From Bacteroidota bacterium (lineage in GTDB: Bacteria > Bacteroidota > Ignavibacteria > UBA10030 > UBA6906): a stretch of DNA of 64,000 nt. Below, piece by piece: positions 31,462 to 40,787 of the stretch (positions are counted from its first letter, which is position 1; every line of letters starts with the position of its first letter). The stretch covers positions 106,694 through 170,693 of the forward strand of contig JAUQWO010000003.1 of assembly GCA_030835135.1 (NCBI GenBank), written 5' to 3'. The position numbers and the translations under genes are program-made. The notes under the pieces were generated by a model. The model was not told where the DNA came from. It was given only the letters and a program-made list of their open reading frames with translations, and made no database searches.

Positions 31462-32658
31462 TCAGGCGTGCGTGATGGGTGAGGTGTGCGCGACCTGCAC
31501 GGGACGGGATGGCACGACCATCTGCCGCAGATCGTCGAGGGATGCGGGGACGGTGAATGTGACCTCGCCGCCATAGGCCCCGGTGATCATGTCGCCGAAG
31601 ATGACCTTCGCGAGCCGGTGATGACCGTGTTTCGTCCGCGGCGCGAGCAACCGGTGCCCGGTGATGAGCAACCATTTCACGAACCGGTGGCCGCGCACGG
31701 GCGCGATGCCGATCCGCGCGCACGCTTCGGGTCCCATAAGGTCCTGCATCACGATGCGGGGAACGACGCCGAACCCCAGCCACCGGAGCGGCGTCGGGAT
31801 CATCTCCGTCAGCATCGCCAGATTCGCGGCGCCGAGCAGCACCCCGTCACGGTTCTCGGAGGGCCCGACATAATGCCGGCGCCGGTAGTGCCGGTAGAAC
31901 TCCTCCGCGTCGGCAACGTCATCGGGCAGATACGCGGGATTCTCCGGCTCGCCCGGCGGATGGATCCCCATCATGATCCCGAAGACCTTCCAGACATACA
32001 GGAAGTCTTCTTCCTCTTTCTTTGTCAATCCCGAGTCCAGCGTGCGCAGGCCATTGATCACCAGGAGCGAGAAGCCGAGGATCGTGCCCAGCATGTCTTC
32101 CTGATTCACCGGGACGCCATAGCGTGCTTCAAAATCCGTGAGCGTCTTCCGCGCGATGAACCGGGTGCCCGCATGCAGCAGTCGCAGTTTCTGCGCACTG
32201 ATGATGGCACGCCCGTTCGGCCCGAATCCCGTACACGACGAGACGTTCAGCACCAGTTGGAGGGTTGCCAGCAACCGCTTGTACGTACGCGTCCGGAGAT
32301 CGCCGGACATGTTGAGGATACGCGCGAGGTTGGGGGCGGCATACCCCTCCGGCAGCGACTTCGCGAGCAGCACGAGCGCGATCCCATAGGCGTGCTTCCA
32401 GAACGTGGCTTCCCCATCCTGGATACGCTTGAGATCCACCCATGCGGGAAGCCGTCCCGTCGTCGCAATGAACTCCGAAGCCTGGGGGAACAGGGCCGCC
32501 GGCGGCGCTGCATTGTTCGTGTCCAGACCTGCGAACATCTGTCCGATCCGGGATTGTTCGCCATCGGCGAGGATCCGGGCGAACGCGGCATCGGCGAGCG
32601 GATCGCTCTGCTGCTTCATGGCATCGAGGAACGTACCGCTCCAACGGTGAGTCGTCAT
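31462..32658 (-). CDS. MpaB/latex-clearing-protein-type haem oxygenase (DUF2236)
   Basis: A 398-residue protein of the MpaB/rubber oxygenase family, which uses a b-type haem to cleave isoprenoid double bonds (rubber in Lcp, the farnesyl chain of mycophenolate precursors in MpaB). Visible features: the KLRLLHAGTR segment with His162, the expected haem ligand, and GVPVNQEDMLGTILGFSLLVINGLR, the most conserved family block. N-terminal residues 30-50 (ADGEQSRIGQMFAGLDTNN) are also family-like. No signal peptide is seen. It is the first gene of a likely three-gene operon with the cyclase-like protein and the giant kinase. Confidence 0.75.
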   Translation of the reverse strand: MTTHRWSGTFLDAMKQQSDPLADAAFARILADGEQSRIGQMFAGLDTNNAAPPAALFPQASEFIATTGRLPAWVDLKRIQDGEATFWKHAYGIALVLLAKSLPEGYAAPNLARILNMSGDLRTRTYKRLLATLQLVLNVSSCTGFGPNGRAIISAQKLRLLHAGTRFIARKTLTDFEARYGVPVNQEDMLGTILGFSLLVINGLRTLDSGLTKKEEEDFLYVWKVFGIMMGIHPPGEPENPAYLPDDVADAEEFYRHYRRRHYVGPSENRDGVLLGAANLAMLTEMIPTPLRWLGFGVVPRIVMQDLMGPEACARIGIAPVRGHRFVKWLLITGHRLLAPRTKHGHHRLAKVIFGDMITGAYGGEVTFTVPASLDDLRQMVVPSRPVQVAHTSPITHA

Positions 32659-33072
32659 GGTGTGTGACCTGCACGGGATGTGGAAGGAGGGACGGAATAC
32701 TGCGAGTAACCCCCGGGGCGGGGGTATAGGATTGACAACGTTCGTGGTCTGTCGGCCCGGATGCCCGGGCGAGCGGCGTGGATGAACATTCGGGTGCGCC
32801 CGTATGCGACAACGCGAACACGCAACAGCTGTGGAAGAACAGGGACATCATCCCGCGGAACATGCCGCGCGCAGGTGTGGCATGGTAGGCATTTCGGCGT
32901 GAAGAATCAACTTGAAAGCCGGAGCGTACGCGGTGACAGGAGCGGCACACGGGGCAGCCACCCACCGGGGGATGCCAGGAATGAAACAGCGGATGGTGGC
33001 GACGCCGGGTCTGCGCCGGCCGGAGTGCATCGCCGTACCCGACGGCGGCACTCCGGCCCGCGCGAGGAAATG
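32659..33072. other. Intergenic region upstream of the oxygenase operon
   Basis: 414 bp with no supported gene. It should contain the promoter of the minus-strand oxygenase operon and the end of the TPR-gene transcript. A GC hairpin (ACCCCC at 32709-32714 with GGGGGT at 32720-32725) lies about 50 bp before the oxygenase start. No clear -35/-10 pair was found. Confidence 0.4.
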
Positions 33073-34539
33073 TCAGTTCACCATGACGGCCTTGTGCGCC
33101 GCCGGACGGATGAACGCATAGTTCAACAGAGGAAGGCCATTGAAATCCGCGGCTGCACGGAACCACCGCCGCGCATCCTCTTCCCGTCCCAACGCGCGGG
33201 AAGCAAGGCCGAGCCGGTAGAGATTGTACGGGTTCTGCTCCGAAGCCTGACGGAGTTCCGCAAGCGCCGTGGCATGGTCCTTCTGAAGAAGGGCGATCCT
33301 CCCCTTCGCTTCGTGGGCAAGCCGTACCAGATTGGCATTGCTCAATACCTCCGCCTCGCGCTGAAGGTCGGCCGCCTCCTTCCGCGCCGTCCCGAATTCT
33401 CCTCGGGCAGCCGCCACCATCGCCACATTGTACCGGCTCCCCACCCGCGTCAGCGCCTTCACGTCATCTTTCAACGCCGATCGCTCGACCACCTTCAAGG
33501 CCTCCGCGTACAGCCGTTCGGCCTCATCCACCTGCCCCGCCTCGAACCGGATCGCAGCCATCGTCCCGAGGTCGGCTCCCATGGACGCTGCATCACCCAT
33601 TGCTTCTGCGATGGCGAGTTCCTTGTGCATCTCCGCGATCGCTTCTTCGACCTTTCCCTCTTCAACGAACGTCAGGGCAGACACGAAGTAGGCGAACCGC
33701 CGGTCACCGTTATCGTGCGCGTGCGCGAGCATCGCTGCGATCTCGCTGCGGGCGTCCGCATGTCGGTCCTGATACATGCGGGCGGCGGCGATACCCGCGT
33801 ACGAGTTGATGAACCCGGGATCCACCGCCAGCGCTCTCCGGTAGGTCGCCACCGCCTCATCGAACCTCCCCAGCTTTAGCAGCAGTTCCGCATAGGAATC
33901 GTGCGGATTCGGGTCGTCAGGAATGAGCTCCGTGTAGCGCCGGAAGGCATGCTCGGCGGCCGCCATGTCGCCGAGAAACCTCTGTGCGTAACCCAGTTGA
34001 TTGTACGCCTGCGGAAAGGACGGATTGACAGTCACGGCCTGCATGAAATAGTCCGCCGCGCGGCGGTACTCCTGCTGTCCGAAGTAATGAATGCCGAGCA
34101 GCGTCAATGCGCGCTCATCCTCCGGAAACAACTCCACCGCACGTCCCCACTGCGTGCGCTGATCCGCGATACGCCCGGCCGCACCGGCCTGCCATCCGAG
34201 GATGAGGGCGCGCTCCCCTTCCGACGCCGCCTGCGACAACTCCCCGGCTTTCGCAAGATTGTCAAAGAAACCACGGGCCGTTCCTTCCGATTGCGCATAG
34301 TATGCGGCGGCCAGCGCGAACGACGGGTCGAGCGCAAGCGCCTTCTTGAAATGGGGTGCAGCCTCCTGTCGCTTCAGATTCTCGAAGAGTTCGCGGCCAC
34401 GGAGGAATTCTTCGCGGGCATCCTCCGATCGGGTGGTCACGGGGATCTTCCCCCCACTCAACGCACTGGCGAGAATGCATGCACTGCACAAGGTGAAGAA
34501 GAGCAGCCTGCGTGCAACGTGATGATTCGTCATCGACAT
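33073..34539 (-). CDS. Secreted or membrane-attached TPR-repeat protein
   Basis: A 488-residue protein with an N-terminal signal-like segment (RRLLFFTLCSACILASAL) followed by tetratricopeptide repeats across nearly the whole chain: AAPHFKKALALDPSFALAAAY, RAADYFMQAVTVNPSFPQAYN, AVATYRRALAVDPGFINSYAG, and others to the C-terminus. TPR proteins act as protein-binding scaffolds; no partner can be read here. Start 34539 has GGAGGT 6 bases upstream and directly precedes the signal. A CSAC segment leaves open a lipoprotein interpretation. Confidence 0.75.
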   Translation of the reverse strand: MSMTNHHVARRLLFFTLCSACILASALSGGKIPVTTRSEDAREEFLRGRELFENLKRQEAAPHFKKALALDPSFALAAAYYAQSEGTARGFFDNLAKAGELSQAASEGERALILGWQAGAAGRIADQRTQWGRAVELFPEDERALTLLGIHYFGQQEYRRAADYFMQAVTVNPSFPQAYNQLGYAQRFLGDMAAAEHAFRRYTELIPDDPNPHDSYAELLLKLGRFDEAVATYRRALAVDPGFINSYAGIAAARMYQDRHADARSEIAAMLAHAHDNGDRRFAYFVSALTFVEEGKVEEAIAEMHKELAIAEAMGDAASMGADLGTMAAIRFEAGQVDEAERLYAEALKVVERSALKDDVKALTRVGSRYNVAMVAAARGEFGTARKEAADLQREAEVLSNANLVRLAHEAKGRIALLQKDHATALAELRQASEQNPYNLYRLGLASRALGREEDARRWFRAAADFNGLPLLNYAFIRPAAHKAVMVN

Positions 34540-34726
34540 GATCGTACCTCCGTGCGGTGTGAACATGACTGGATTGGCCTTGTATCGTACGCACGGGAGG
34601 GGTGCTCGACCCGGAAAAAGGGTCAGGGAGCGGTGGGATGCGATGAAATGGCGGGGGGGAGGGTCAGACCGGATGTGTGCGTGCGCCCCGGTCCCATCGT
34701 CAGGGCGCACGATCACGATCGAAGGG

Positions 34727-35866
34727 CTACGTCCCCTTCGAGACCGACACCTGCAGGGGCTCCCGCATCCGCTGTACGAACCTGTGGAGATATGCCGTCC
34801 AGTCGGCGCTGCGGGTGAACCCTCCGTTGCCGGTCCACCCTGCCCCGGCATGATACACGAACGGTACCCCGGCCCCAGCCCGGCCGAGGATCAGATACTG
34901 ATCCTTGTCCTCGGTGATCCCGGTGCACGATCCCGCCGGGAAGATCACGGCCGTCCCGAGCTCGCCCGCGGATGGGTCAGCGGTCGTCGGGCCCCAGAGC
35001 GAGAGAGTACATTCCTGCGCATGCGGGAGAGCCATCGCCCCCACGCGCTTGACGAGTCCGGCCGCCACGGATGCTGCTGCCGTGCCATGCGCACCGACAT
35101 AGTGCACCTCGATCCTGTTCAGGTTCTCTCCCGCATCGAGAGAGATCATCCGCTCCTCACGCAGCGTGTCTGTGCCAAGATGCCACACATACGTGAGCAT
35201 GAATGCAACACGGATGGGACCGTTCGCAAGCGTCTTCCACGACGTGAACGCGCCCGGCTGCACCAGTTTCCCGTCGATCCAGAGTCCGGACCCGCCGGCA
35301 CCGAGCGAGCGGCCAACGGAGAAGTAGTCCGCCCCTTCCCCGCGATCCTGGTGATACGTGTCCTTGCCTGGCGCGCTCCCCTCCGCCTCCTTGTACCATT
35401 TCGCGACGATCGGGTAGCGTACCCGCTTCGTCCAGACATCGACGCCGTTGTTCACATCGGCCGCCATCGCCGGGCCGTACATCCTGAACGCGATCCGGTC
35501 GTTCTCCCACGCATAGTCCTCACGCGGCACCACGAACATCCCGCTCACGACAGAAGGCGATGGGATCTCCCGTACCGGGGCAACGCTGATCACGAACTTC
35601 GCGGTCGCCCGGGCACGCACATCACATTGGAACAGGAGATCCGTCGCGGTGACCTGCACCGGGATCGCAACGGTGCTGTTGTGCTTCCGCACCCGCACCA
35701 TCGATCCGTCACCGATGCCGGGTAGTGACGCGAGCGAACTGAGCGGCAGCGAAATGGTCTCATGCTGTCGGTCGAAGCGGGCAGGATTCCTGACCGTGAC
35801 CATGACGGTCTGCGCCTGCATGATGGATGCCCCCAGGAAGACAAGAACGATCAGCCAGTTGCGCAT
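34727..35866 (-). CDS. DUF4861 family secreted protein
   Basis: A 379-residue protein with signal peptide (NWLIVLVFLGASIMQAQ). The rest fits the DUF4861 family, found in pectin and rhamnogalacturonan gene clusters and rich in beta structure: YAWENDRIAFRMYGPA, GVDVWTKRVRYPIVAKWY, YHQDRGEGADYFSVG, SLDAGENLNRIEVHY. Activity is unproven, but a role as uronide hydrolase or binding protein is plausible. AGGA lies 7 bases before the ATG. It is the last gene of the pectin locus, 58 bp after the GH28 gene. Confidence 0.75.
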   Translation of the reverse strand: MRNWLIVLVFLGASIMQAQTVMVTVRNPARFDRQHETISLPLSSLASLPGIGDGSMVRVRKHNSTVAIPVQVTATDLLFQCDVRARATAKFVISVAPVREIPSPSVVSGMFVVPREDYAWENDRIAFRMYGPAMAADVNNGVDVWTKRVRYPIVAKWYKEAEGSAPGKDTYHQDRGEGADYFSVGRSLGAGGSGLWIDGKLVQPGAFTSWKTLANGPIRVAFMLTYVWHLGTDTLREERMISLDAGENLNRIEVHYVGAHGTAAASVAAGLVKRVGAMALPHAQECTLSLWGPTTADPSAGELGTAVIFPAGSCTGITEDKDQYLILGRAGAGVPFVYHAGAGWTGNGGFTRSADWTAYLHRFVQRMREPLQVSVSKGT

Positions 35867-35924
35867 AGAAGTCCTTGATGAATGAACACAAACGTGTGAG
35901 GTGCGCGATGGCGCCCGGCAGGGA

Positions 35925-37334
35925 TCACTCCGCCGGGGGCCGGAATTCCGATCCATTGACCAGGGTCCGGGTGACGTCGAAGCCAGCGATGTTCTTCAAC
36001 GCCGGATCCTTCCGTACACCGTCGAAACTGCAATCCGTCAGCCGGACCGACCGTATCGGAGCATCATCGTACCCCACGATGTTGAATGCGCGCTCGCACG
36101 ATGCCACCCGCATCCGGTCCACCGACACGTACCGCACGGTCGGCACGAACGATCCGTTCCGACCCTCTTCGTAGAAGAGGTCGATCTCGATCGCAGCACG
36201 CCCGACCAGTCGCACCGTCACATCCCTGACGTACACCTGCTCGATCGTCCCGCCACGCGTCGCGTTGGTCTTGAGCCGTAGCACGCTCCAGAGGACGGGA
36301 CTCGCGACACTGCAGCGCCGGGCATACACGCCGGAGACATTCCCCGAGATCTCGCTGCCGATGGTCACCGCCCCGTGCCCATCCTTGAACATGCATTCCT
36401 GGATCACGAGGTTCGTGCTGGGCATCTTCAACCGGCGTCCATCGTTGTTGCGCCCCGATTTGATGGCGATGCAATCATCCCCGGTATCGAATGTGCAGCC
36501 GCGGATCACGACGTCGCGGCTGGATTCCGGATCGCATCCATCGTTGTTGGGTCCATGAGACCGGACATGCACGCCCCGGATGAGAACCCCCGTACATTCG
36601 AGCGGATGTATCACCCACATCGGCGAATTGACGATCGTAACGCCGCTGATGAACACATTCCTGCAGCGGAACATCTGGATGAAATTCGGCCGGAGGCAAT
36701 GCCCCGCCCCCATGATCCGCGCGGCGACCGGCGTGCCCGCCTGTCCCCAGGCCATCAGGGTATCCCGGTCCGGCCGTTGCCTGGGCAGGCCTTCCTTCCA
36801 CCCATACTCGGCCTTCCCCGCCCAGGGCCACCAGGTGGAATCACTCCCTCCCCCATCGAGCGTTCCCTCTCCGGTCACGGCCACATTCACCGCCCCCACC
36901 GCGGAGATGAGTGGGGAGTAGTTCATGACCTCCACGCCTTCCCAGCGGGTGTGCACCACAGGGAGGTACTTCGCGGGATCGGGATCGAACCTGACCGTCG
37001 CTCCCTTCTGCAGATGCAGCTCGATGCCACTGCGGAGTCTGATCGGGCCGGTGCGGAACGTCCCGCGCGGCACCAGGACCCTCCCGCCACCACGCTTCGC
37101 GCAGGCCGCGATGGCATCCGCGAAGGCCCGCGTACAATCGGTGACCCCATCGCGCTTCGCCCCATACCGGGTGATGTCCACCGTGCGCCTGGCAAAGACG
37201 GGCACCTTCACGCGCGCAACGATGGCATCCGCGGTATCCCACGGGGCGGGATAAAATTGCGCATGGACAGACGTCGCCCACGCCAGCACGGCAAGGACGA
37301 CGAGCGATCGCCGGAGCCAGGACCTGACCGTCAC
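35925..37334 (-). CDS. Glycoside hydrolase family 28 polygalacturonase-like enzyme
   Basis: Cleaves alpha-1,4-galacturonide linkages in pectin or its oligomers. 469 residues with an N-terminal signal peptide (SLVVLAVLAWATSVHAQ), so periplasmic or exported. The right-handed beta-helix has the GH28 catalytic motifs GPNNDGCDPES, DTGDDCIAIKSGR and DGHGAVTIGSE, with the three Asp residues intact. The start is read as GTG 37334: it overlaps the upstream stop as GTGA and has GGAGG 6 bases upstream. The frame is open to 37364, but that ATG has no such support. Confidence 0.9.
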   Translation of the reverse strand: MTVRSWLRRSLVVLAVLAWATSVHAQFYPAPWDTADAIVARVKVPVFARRTVDITRYGAKRDGVTDCTRAFADAIAACAKRGGGRVLVPRGTFRTGPIRLRSGIELHLQKGATVRFDPDPAKYLPVVHTRWEGVEVMNYSPLISAVGAVNVAVTGEGTLDGGGSDSTWWPWAGKAEYGWKEGLPRQRPDRDTLMAWGQAGTPVAARIMGAGHCLRPNFIQMFRCRNVFISGVTIVNSPMWVIHPLECTGVLIRGVHVRSHGPNNDGCDPESSRDVVIRGCTFDTGDDCIAIKSGRNNDGRRLKMPSTNLVIQECMFKDGHGAVTIGSEISGNVSGVYARRCSVASPVLWSVLRLKTNATRGGTIEQVYVRDVTVRLVGRAAIEIDLFYEEGRNGSFVPTVRYVSVDRMRVASCERAFNIVGYDDAPIRSVRLTDCSFDGVRKDPALKNIAGFDVTRTLVNGSEFRPPAE

Positions 37335-38242
37335 TTCCGCCTCCAGTCTTTCTTCAACAACCATCGGAAGAGATTCTCCGCGGCTTTTGCATTGTCATAC
37401 TCACCGGGCAATCGCCGCGCATCCATGTACTCGTCGTAAAACCAGGGATCACCCACGGCGAACACCAGTCCCTTCCCGTACCGGGCCGTGGCGATCACGA
37501 CGTGCCCGCTGTCCGCGAACAGTGTCCGCGCCGGGGGAACGATCGCGAGCGTGCTGATCTCTTTCAGGTACACCTTGCGCACACCGTTGAACATCGGATG
37601 CGGTGGCAGGGAATCGAACGTGCCCGTCTGGAAAGCTTTGCCGATCACCCGGTTGCGGCTGTCCTCATTGAACCGGATCCCGAAACGCGACCCGAGGACG
37701 GAGAGCGTCCCGAGATCGGCGTTCCCCTGGTCGTTTCCCAGAAGGACCAGGACTCCTCCCTTGCGGACCCAGTGCGCCACTGCATCGACGGCAGCCGGGT
37801 CCATGGGTGCGGGATGCTCGCTCTCCCGCGGCGTGTCCGGGTCCACGATGATATAGATATCGGCGTTGCTCAGATGCCGCAGGTCGGGTCTCCGGCACAA
37901 GGTGTCCGTGGAAGCACCGAGGCCGTGCACGATCCGCCCGAGGATGGAGAACCCGGAATTCGTCGTATCGTGCCATACGTAATGAAAACGGACGCGTACA
38001 CCGGAACTGTCGGTCCGCCACTCATTATTATAGTAGTTGTCGAGCAGCACCACGGGGGTGCGCGCGGACCTCCGCAGCTGTCCGGCCGACTCCACGTCGC
38101 GCCCCTTCCGGGCCGTTCCCTGCGCCCCCGCCGGAGGCGGAAGCACAGAGATCAGCAGCAGTGCGATGAGAAGGGCGATGATCCGCGTTCCCTTGGGCAT
38201 GCCAGGGGCATCGACTGCGTTCATCATGGGATCCGGTCGCAT
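37331..38242 (-). CDS. Secreted DUF4350-like protein of the pectin locus
   Basis: A 303-residue protein with signal peptide (IIALLIALLLISVLPPPAGAQ). The core (VVLLDNYYNNEW, ADIYIIVDPDTP, VAHWVRKGGVLVLLGND, YGKGLVFAVGDPWFYDEY) resembles the DUF4350/glutamine-amidotransferase-like fold often found beside or fused to GH105 enzymes in rhamnogalacturonan clusters. It has no catalytic Cys of a true amidotransferase. Function unknown; periplasmic. It begins 6 bp after the kinase stop and overlaps the GH28 start by 4 bp. Confidence 0.65.
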   Translation of the reverse strand: MRPDPMMNAVDAPGMPKGTRIIALLIALLLISVLPPPAGAQGTARKGRDVESAGQLRRSARTPVVLLDNYYNNEWRTDSSGVRVRFHYVWHDTTNSGFSILGRIVHGLGASTDTLCRRPDLRHLSNADIYIIVDPDTPRESEHPAPMDPAAVDAVAHWVRKGGVLVLLGNDQGNADLGTLSVLGSRFGIRFNEDSRNRVIGKAFQTGTFDSLPPHPMFNGVRKVYLKEISTLAIVPPARTLFADSGHVVIATARYGKGLVFAVGDPWFYDEYMDARRLPGEYDNAKAAENLFRWLLKKDWRRK

Positions 38243-38248
38243 AGCACC

Positions 38249-39331
38249 TCAGCGCTGGATGCGGGCTGATCCGCCTTTGGCGAACGCACGCACCTGCTCC
38301 ACCGTTGCCATGGTCGTATCGCCCGGGAAGGTGGTCACCAACGCGCCATGCGCCCAGCCCAGTCGGATCGACTCTTCGGGCGATGCGCCGGTGAGAAGGC
38401 CATAGATGAAACCGCTGGCGAAGCCATCGCCGCCACCCACACGGTCCAACACCGTCAGTTCACACGTTGGCGCCGTGTAGGTCTGTCCATTCATCCACGC
38501 CACCGCACTCCAGCTGTGGTGGTTCGTCGAGTGGACATCGCGCAGCGTGGTCGCGACGGCCTTCACGCCCGGATGCTTCTTGAGCACATTCCCCATCATG
38601 CTGAAGAACGCCGAGGGGTCGAGCTTCGAGGTCGCATGCACATCCGGCCCCGGGATCCCGAGTCCTTTCTGGAGGTCCTCTTCGTTGCCGACCAGCACGT
38701 CCACGTTCTCCACGATGCGGCCGATGACCTCCACCGCTTTCTTCTCGCCACCCCAGATGGCCCAGAGCTTTTCGCGGAAGTTCAGATCGAAGCTCGTCAC
38801 CGCCCCTGCTTTCTTCGCCGCCTGCATCCCTTCGATGATGAGTGCACCCGTGGTCTCCGAGAGCGAGGCAAAGATGCCGCCGCTGTGGAACCAGCGCACG
38901 CCGTTCGCGAAGATCGCGTTCCAGTCCACATCGCCGGGTTTCAACTGTGCCGCCGCTTCATTCGAACGGTTGTAGAACACGACCGGCGGACGCACACCCT
39001 GGCCGCGGTCGCTGAGCACGGTGGCCATATTGGGACCGTTCACGCCGTTATGCGCGAAGCGTTTGTAGAACGGCTTCACGCCCATGGCACGCACGCGTTC
39101 GGCGATCAGATCGCCGATCGGATAGTCGACCATGGCCGAGACGATGCCGGTGTTCATCCGGAAACAATCGGCAAGGTTCGCCGCGACGTTGAATTCACCG
39201 CCGCTTACATGGATCGCGCATTCCGTTGCCTTGCGGAACGGGATGATCCCCGGATCGAGACGGTGCACAAGGGCACCCAGCGAGAGGAGATCGAGTGCGC
39301 CTTCCTTGCGAATATTCAAACCTGTGTCCAT
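38249..39331 (-). CDS. kdgK: PfkB-family sugar kinase, probably 2-keto-3-deoxygluconate kinase
   Basis: A 360-residue ribokinase-fold kinase. The N-terminal substrate side reads HVSGGEFNVAANLAD, and the C-terminal signature LDRVGGGDGFASGFIYGLL carries the catalytic Asp. Context with KduI and KduD makes 2-keto-3-deoxygluconate the expected substrate, giving KDPG. Gluconate or another sugar acid cannot be excluded, and matters because the 6-phosphogluconate dehydrogenase gene is adjacent. AAGGA lies 8 bases before the ATG. Confidence 0.75.
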   Translation of the reverse strand: MDTGLNIRKEGALDLLSLGALVHRLDPGIIPFRKATECAIHVSGGEFNVAANLADCFRMNTGIVSAMVDYPIGDLIAERVRAMGVKPFYKRFAHNGVNGPNMATVLSDRGQGVRPPVVFYNRSNEAAAQLKPGDVDWNAIFANGVRWFHSGGIFASLSETTGALIIEGMQAAKKAGAVTSFDLNFREKLWAIWGGEKKAVEVIGRIVENVDVLVGNEEDLQKGLGIPGPDVHATSKLDPSAFFSMMGNVLKKHPGVKAVATTLRDVHSTNHHSWSAVAWMNGQTYTAPTCELTVLDRVGGGDGFASGFIYGLLTGASPEESIRLGWAHGALVTTFPGDTTMATVEQVRAFAKGGSARIQR

Positions 39332-39352
39332 TGCTGTCTTCCTTGTGCTTGT

Positions 39353-40768
39353 TCAGTGAGATGCGATCCACTGGGTATGGAATTTCCCGGGCTTGTCCAC
39401 CCGCTGATACGTGTGCGCCCCGAAGTAGTCGCGCTGCGCCTGAAGCAGGTTTGCCGAGAGCCTGTCCGACCTGTAGGAATCGAAGTACGACAGCGCGCTC
39501 ATGAAGGCAGGCACCGGAATGCCATTCTCCACCGCGGCAACGACCACGGCCCGCCACGCCCCCTGGTACGAGCCGATCACGCCGGCAAAATAGGGATCGA
39601 GCAGGAGATTCGGCAACGCGGCATCGGTGGCGTAGGCCGCTTTGATCTTGCCCAGGAACTGCGCACGGATGATGCAGCCGGCACGCCAGATGGACGCGAT
39701 CGTGCCGAACGGCAGGTCCCACGTGTATTCGTCGTTGGCCGCACGCAGCAGCTGGAATCCCTGCGCATACGAGCAGATCTTCGAGCACATCAGCGCACGG
39801 CGGATGTTCTCGATCATCCCGGCGCGGTCCCCGCTGAACTTCACCGCGGGTCCGTGGAGGGCAACAGACGCCACGACGCGCTCCTTCTTCAATGCACTCA
39901 GCATACGGGCGAACACCGCATCGGCGATCGTCTGCGCCGGCACGCCCAGATCGAACGCCACCTGGCTCGTCCACTTCCCTGTCCCCTTTTGCTCCGCCGT
40001 GTCGAGGATGACGTGCACCATCGGCTTGCCGGTCTCGGGGTCGGTCTTCGCCAGGATGTCCGCGGTGATGTCGATGAGGTAACTGCTCAGTTCCCCCTTC
40101 TTCCATTCATGGAAGACGGTGCTGATCTCGGCAGGCGTCATGCCCAGCAGGTTCTCCATGAGCCAGTATGCCTCACAGATCATCTGCATGTCGCCATACT
40201 CGATGCCGTTATGGATCATCTTCACGAAGTGCCCCGCTCCGCCCCTGCCCATCCACTCACAGCACGGCGCGCCGTCCTCGGCCTTCGCCGAGATGGCCTG
40301 GAAGATCGGCTTGAAACGCGGCCACGCTGCACCATCGCCACCGGGCATCACGGCTGGTCCGCGGAGAGCACCTTCTTCCCCGCCGCTGACGCCGGTGCCA
40401 ACGTAGAGTATGCCGGTGCCATCGAGCGACTTCAGCCGCCGCTCGGTATCCGCGAAGTACGTATTGCCCCCGTCGATGATCATGTCACCCGAGTGCAGGT
40501 GCGGCCGGAGTTCATCGATCACGGCATCCACGGCCTTGCCGGCAGGGACCATGATCAGGATGACCCGGGGCACGCCGAGCGACGCAATGAACGCCGGCAA
40601 CGATGACGCTGCCACCGCATTCGCACCGGCGGTGCGGTCCGCGAAACTCTTCACCTTCGCGGCATCCAGGTCGAACCCCGCAACGCTGTATCCGTTCCGG
40701 GAAATGTTCAGCGCCAGGTTCTCCCCCATGACGCCGAGCCCGATGATACCGATCTGTTGATTGCCCAT
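39353..40768 (-). CDS. gnd: 6-phosphogluconate dehydrogenase, decarboxylating
   Basis: Converts 6-phosphogluconate to ribulose 5-phosphate, CO2 and NADPH. 471 residues, full family length. Motifs: GIIGLGVMGENLALNISRNG (cofactor), GTGVSGGEEGALRGPAVMPGG, KMIHNGIEYGDMQMICEAYW (catalytic Lys and Glu) and DYFGAHTYQRVDKPG near the end. ATG 40768 is preferred to an earlier GTG at 40780, which sits directly on the ribosome-binding site. It is embedded in the uronate operon between the kinase and UxaE, an unusual place for a pentose phosphate enzyme. Confidence 0.95.
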   Translation of the reverse strand: MGNQQIGIIGLGVMGENLALNISRNGYSVAGFDLDAAKVKSFADRTAGANAVAASSLPAFIASLGVPRVILIMVPAGKAVDAVIDELRPHLHSGDMIIDGGNTYFADTERRLKSLDGTGILYVGTGVSGGEEGALRGPAVMPGGDGAAWPRFKPIFQAISAKAEDGAPCCEWMGRGGAGHFVKMIHNGIEYGDMQMICEAYWLMENLLGMTPAEISTVFHEWKKGELSSYLIDITADILAKTDPETGKPMVHVILDTAEQKGTGKWTSQVAFDLGVPAQTIADAVFARMLSALKKERVVASVALHGPAVKFSGDRAGMIENIRRALMCSKICSYAQGFQLLRAANDEYTWDLPFGTIASIWRAGCIIRAQFLGKIKAAYATDAALPNLLLDPYFAGVIGSYQGAWRAVVVAAVENGIPVPAFMSALSYFDSYRSDRLSANLLQAQRDYFGAHTYQRVDKPGKFHTQWIASH

Positions 40769-40787
40769 GATGATCTTCACTCTCCTC

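Noticed and set aside
31454..31783. N-terminal 110 codons of the long frame containing the cyclase-like protein
   Set aside because: They lie inside the oxygenase gene, are basic and low in hydrophobic residues; the TTG at 31453 has the ribosome-binding site.
32709..32725. GC hairpin as a terminator or riboswitch
   Set aside because: Six base pairs, no T-run and no match to a known RNA; kept only as a note.
32129..33166. 345-codon frame over the oxygenase gene start and intergenic region
   Set aside because: Overlaps the oxygenase in another frame, Arg/Pro/His-rich composition typical of GC-rich shadow frames.
34608..34624. GACCC/GGGTC hairpin with internal A-run before the TPR gene
   Set aside because: Five-bp stem with the A/T run in the loop, not after the stem, so not a terminator.
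37331..38242. Active class I glutamine amidotransferase
   Set aside because: The fold looks similar, but the nucleophilic Cys elbow is absent and the protein is secreted.
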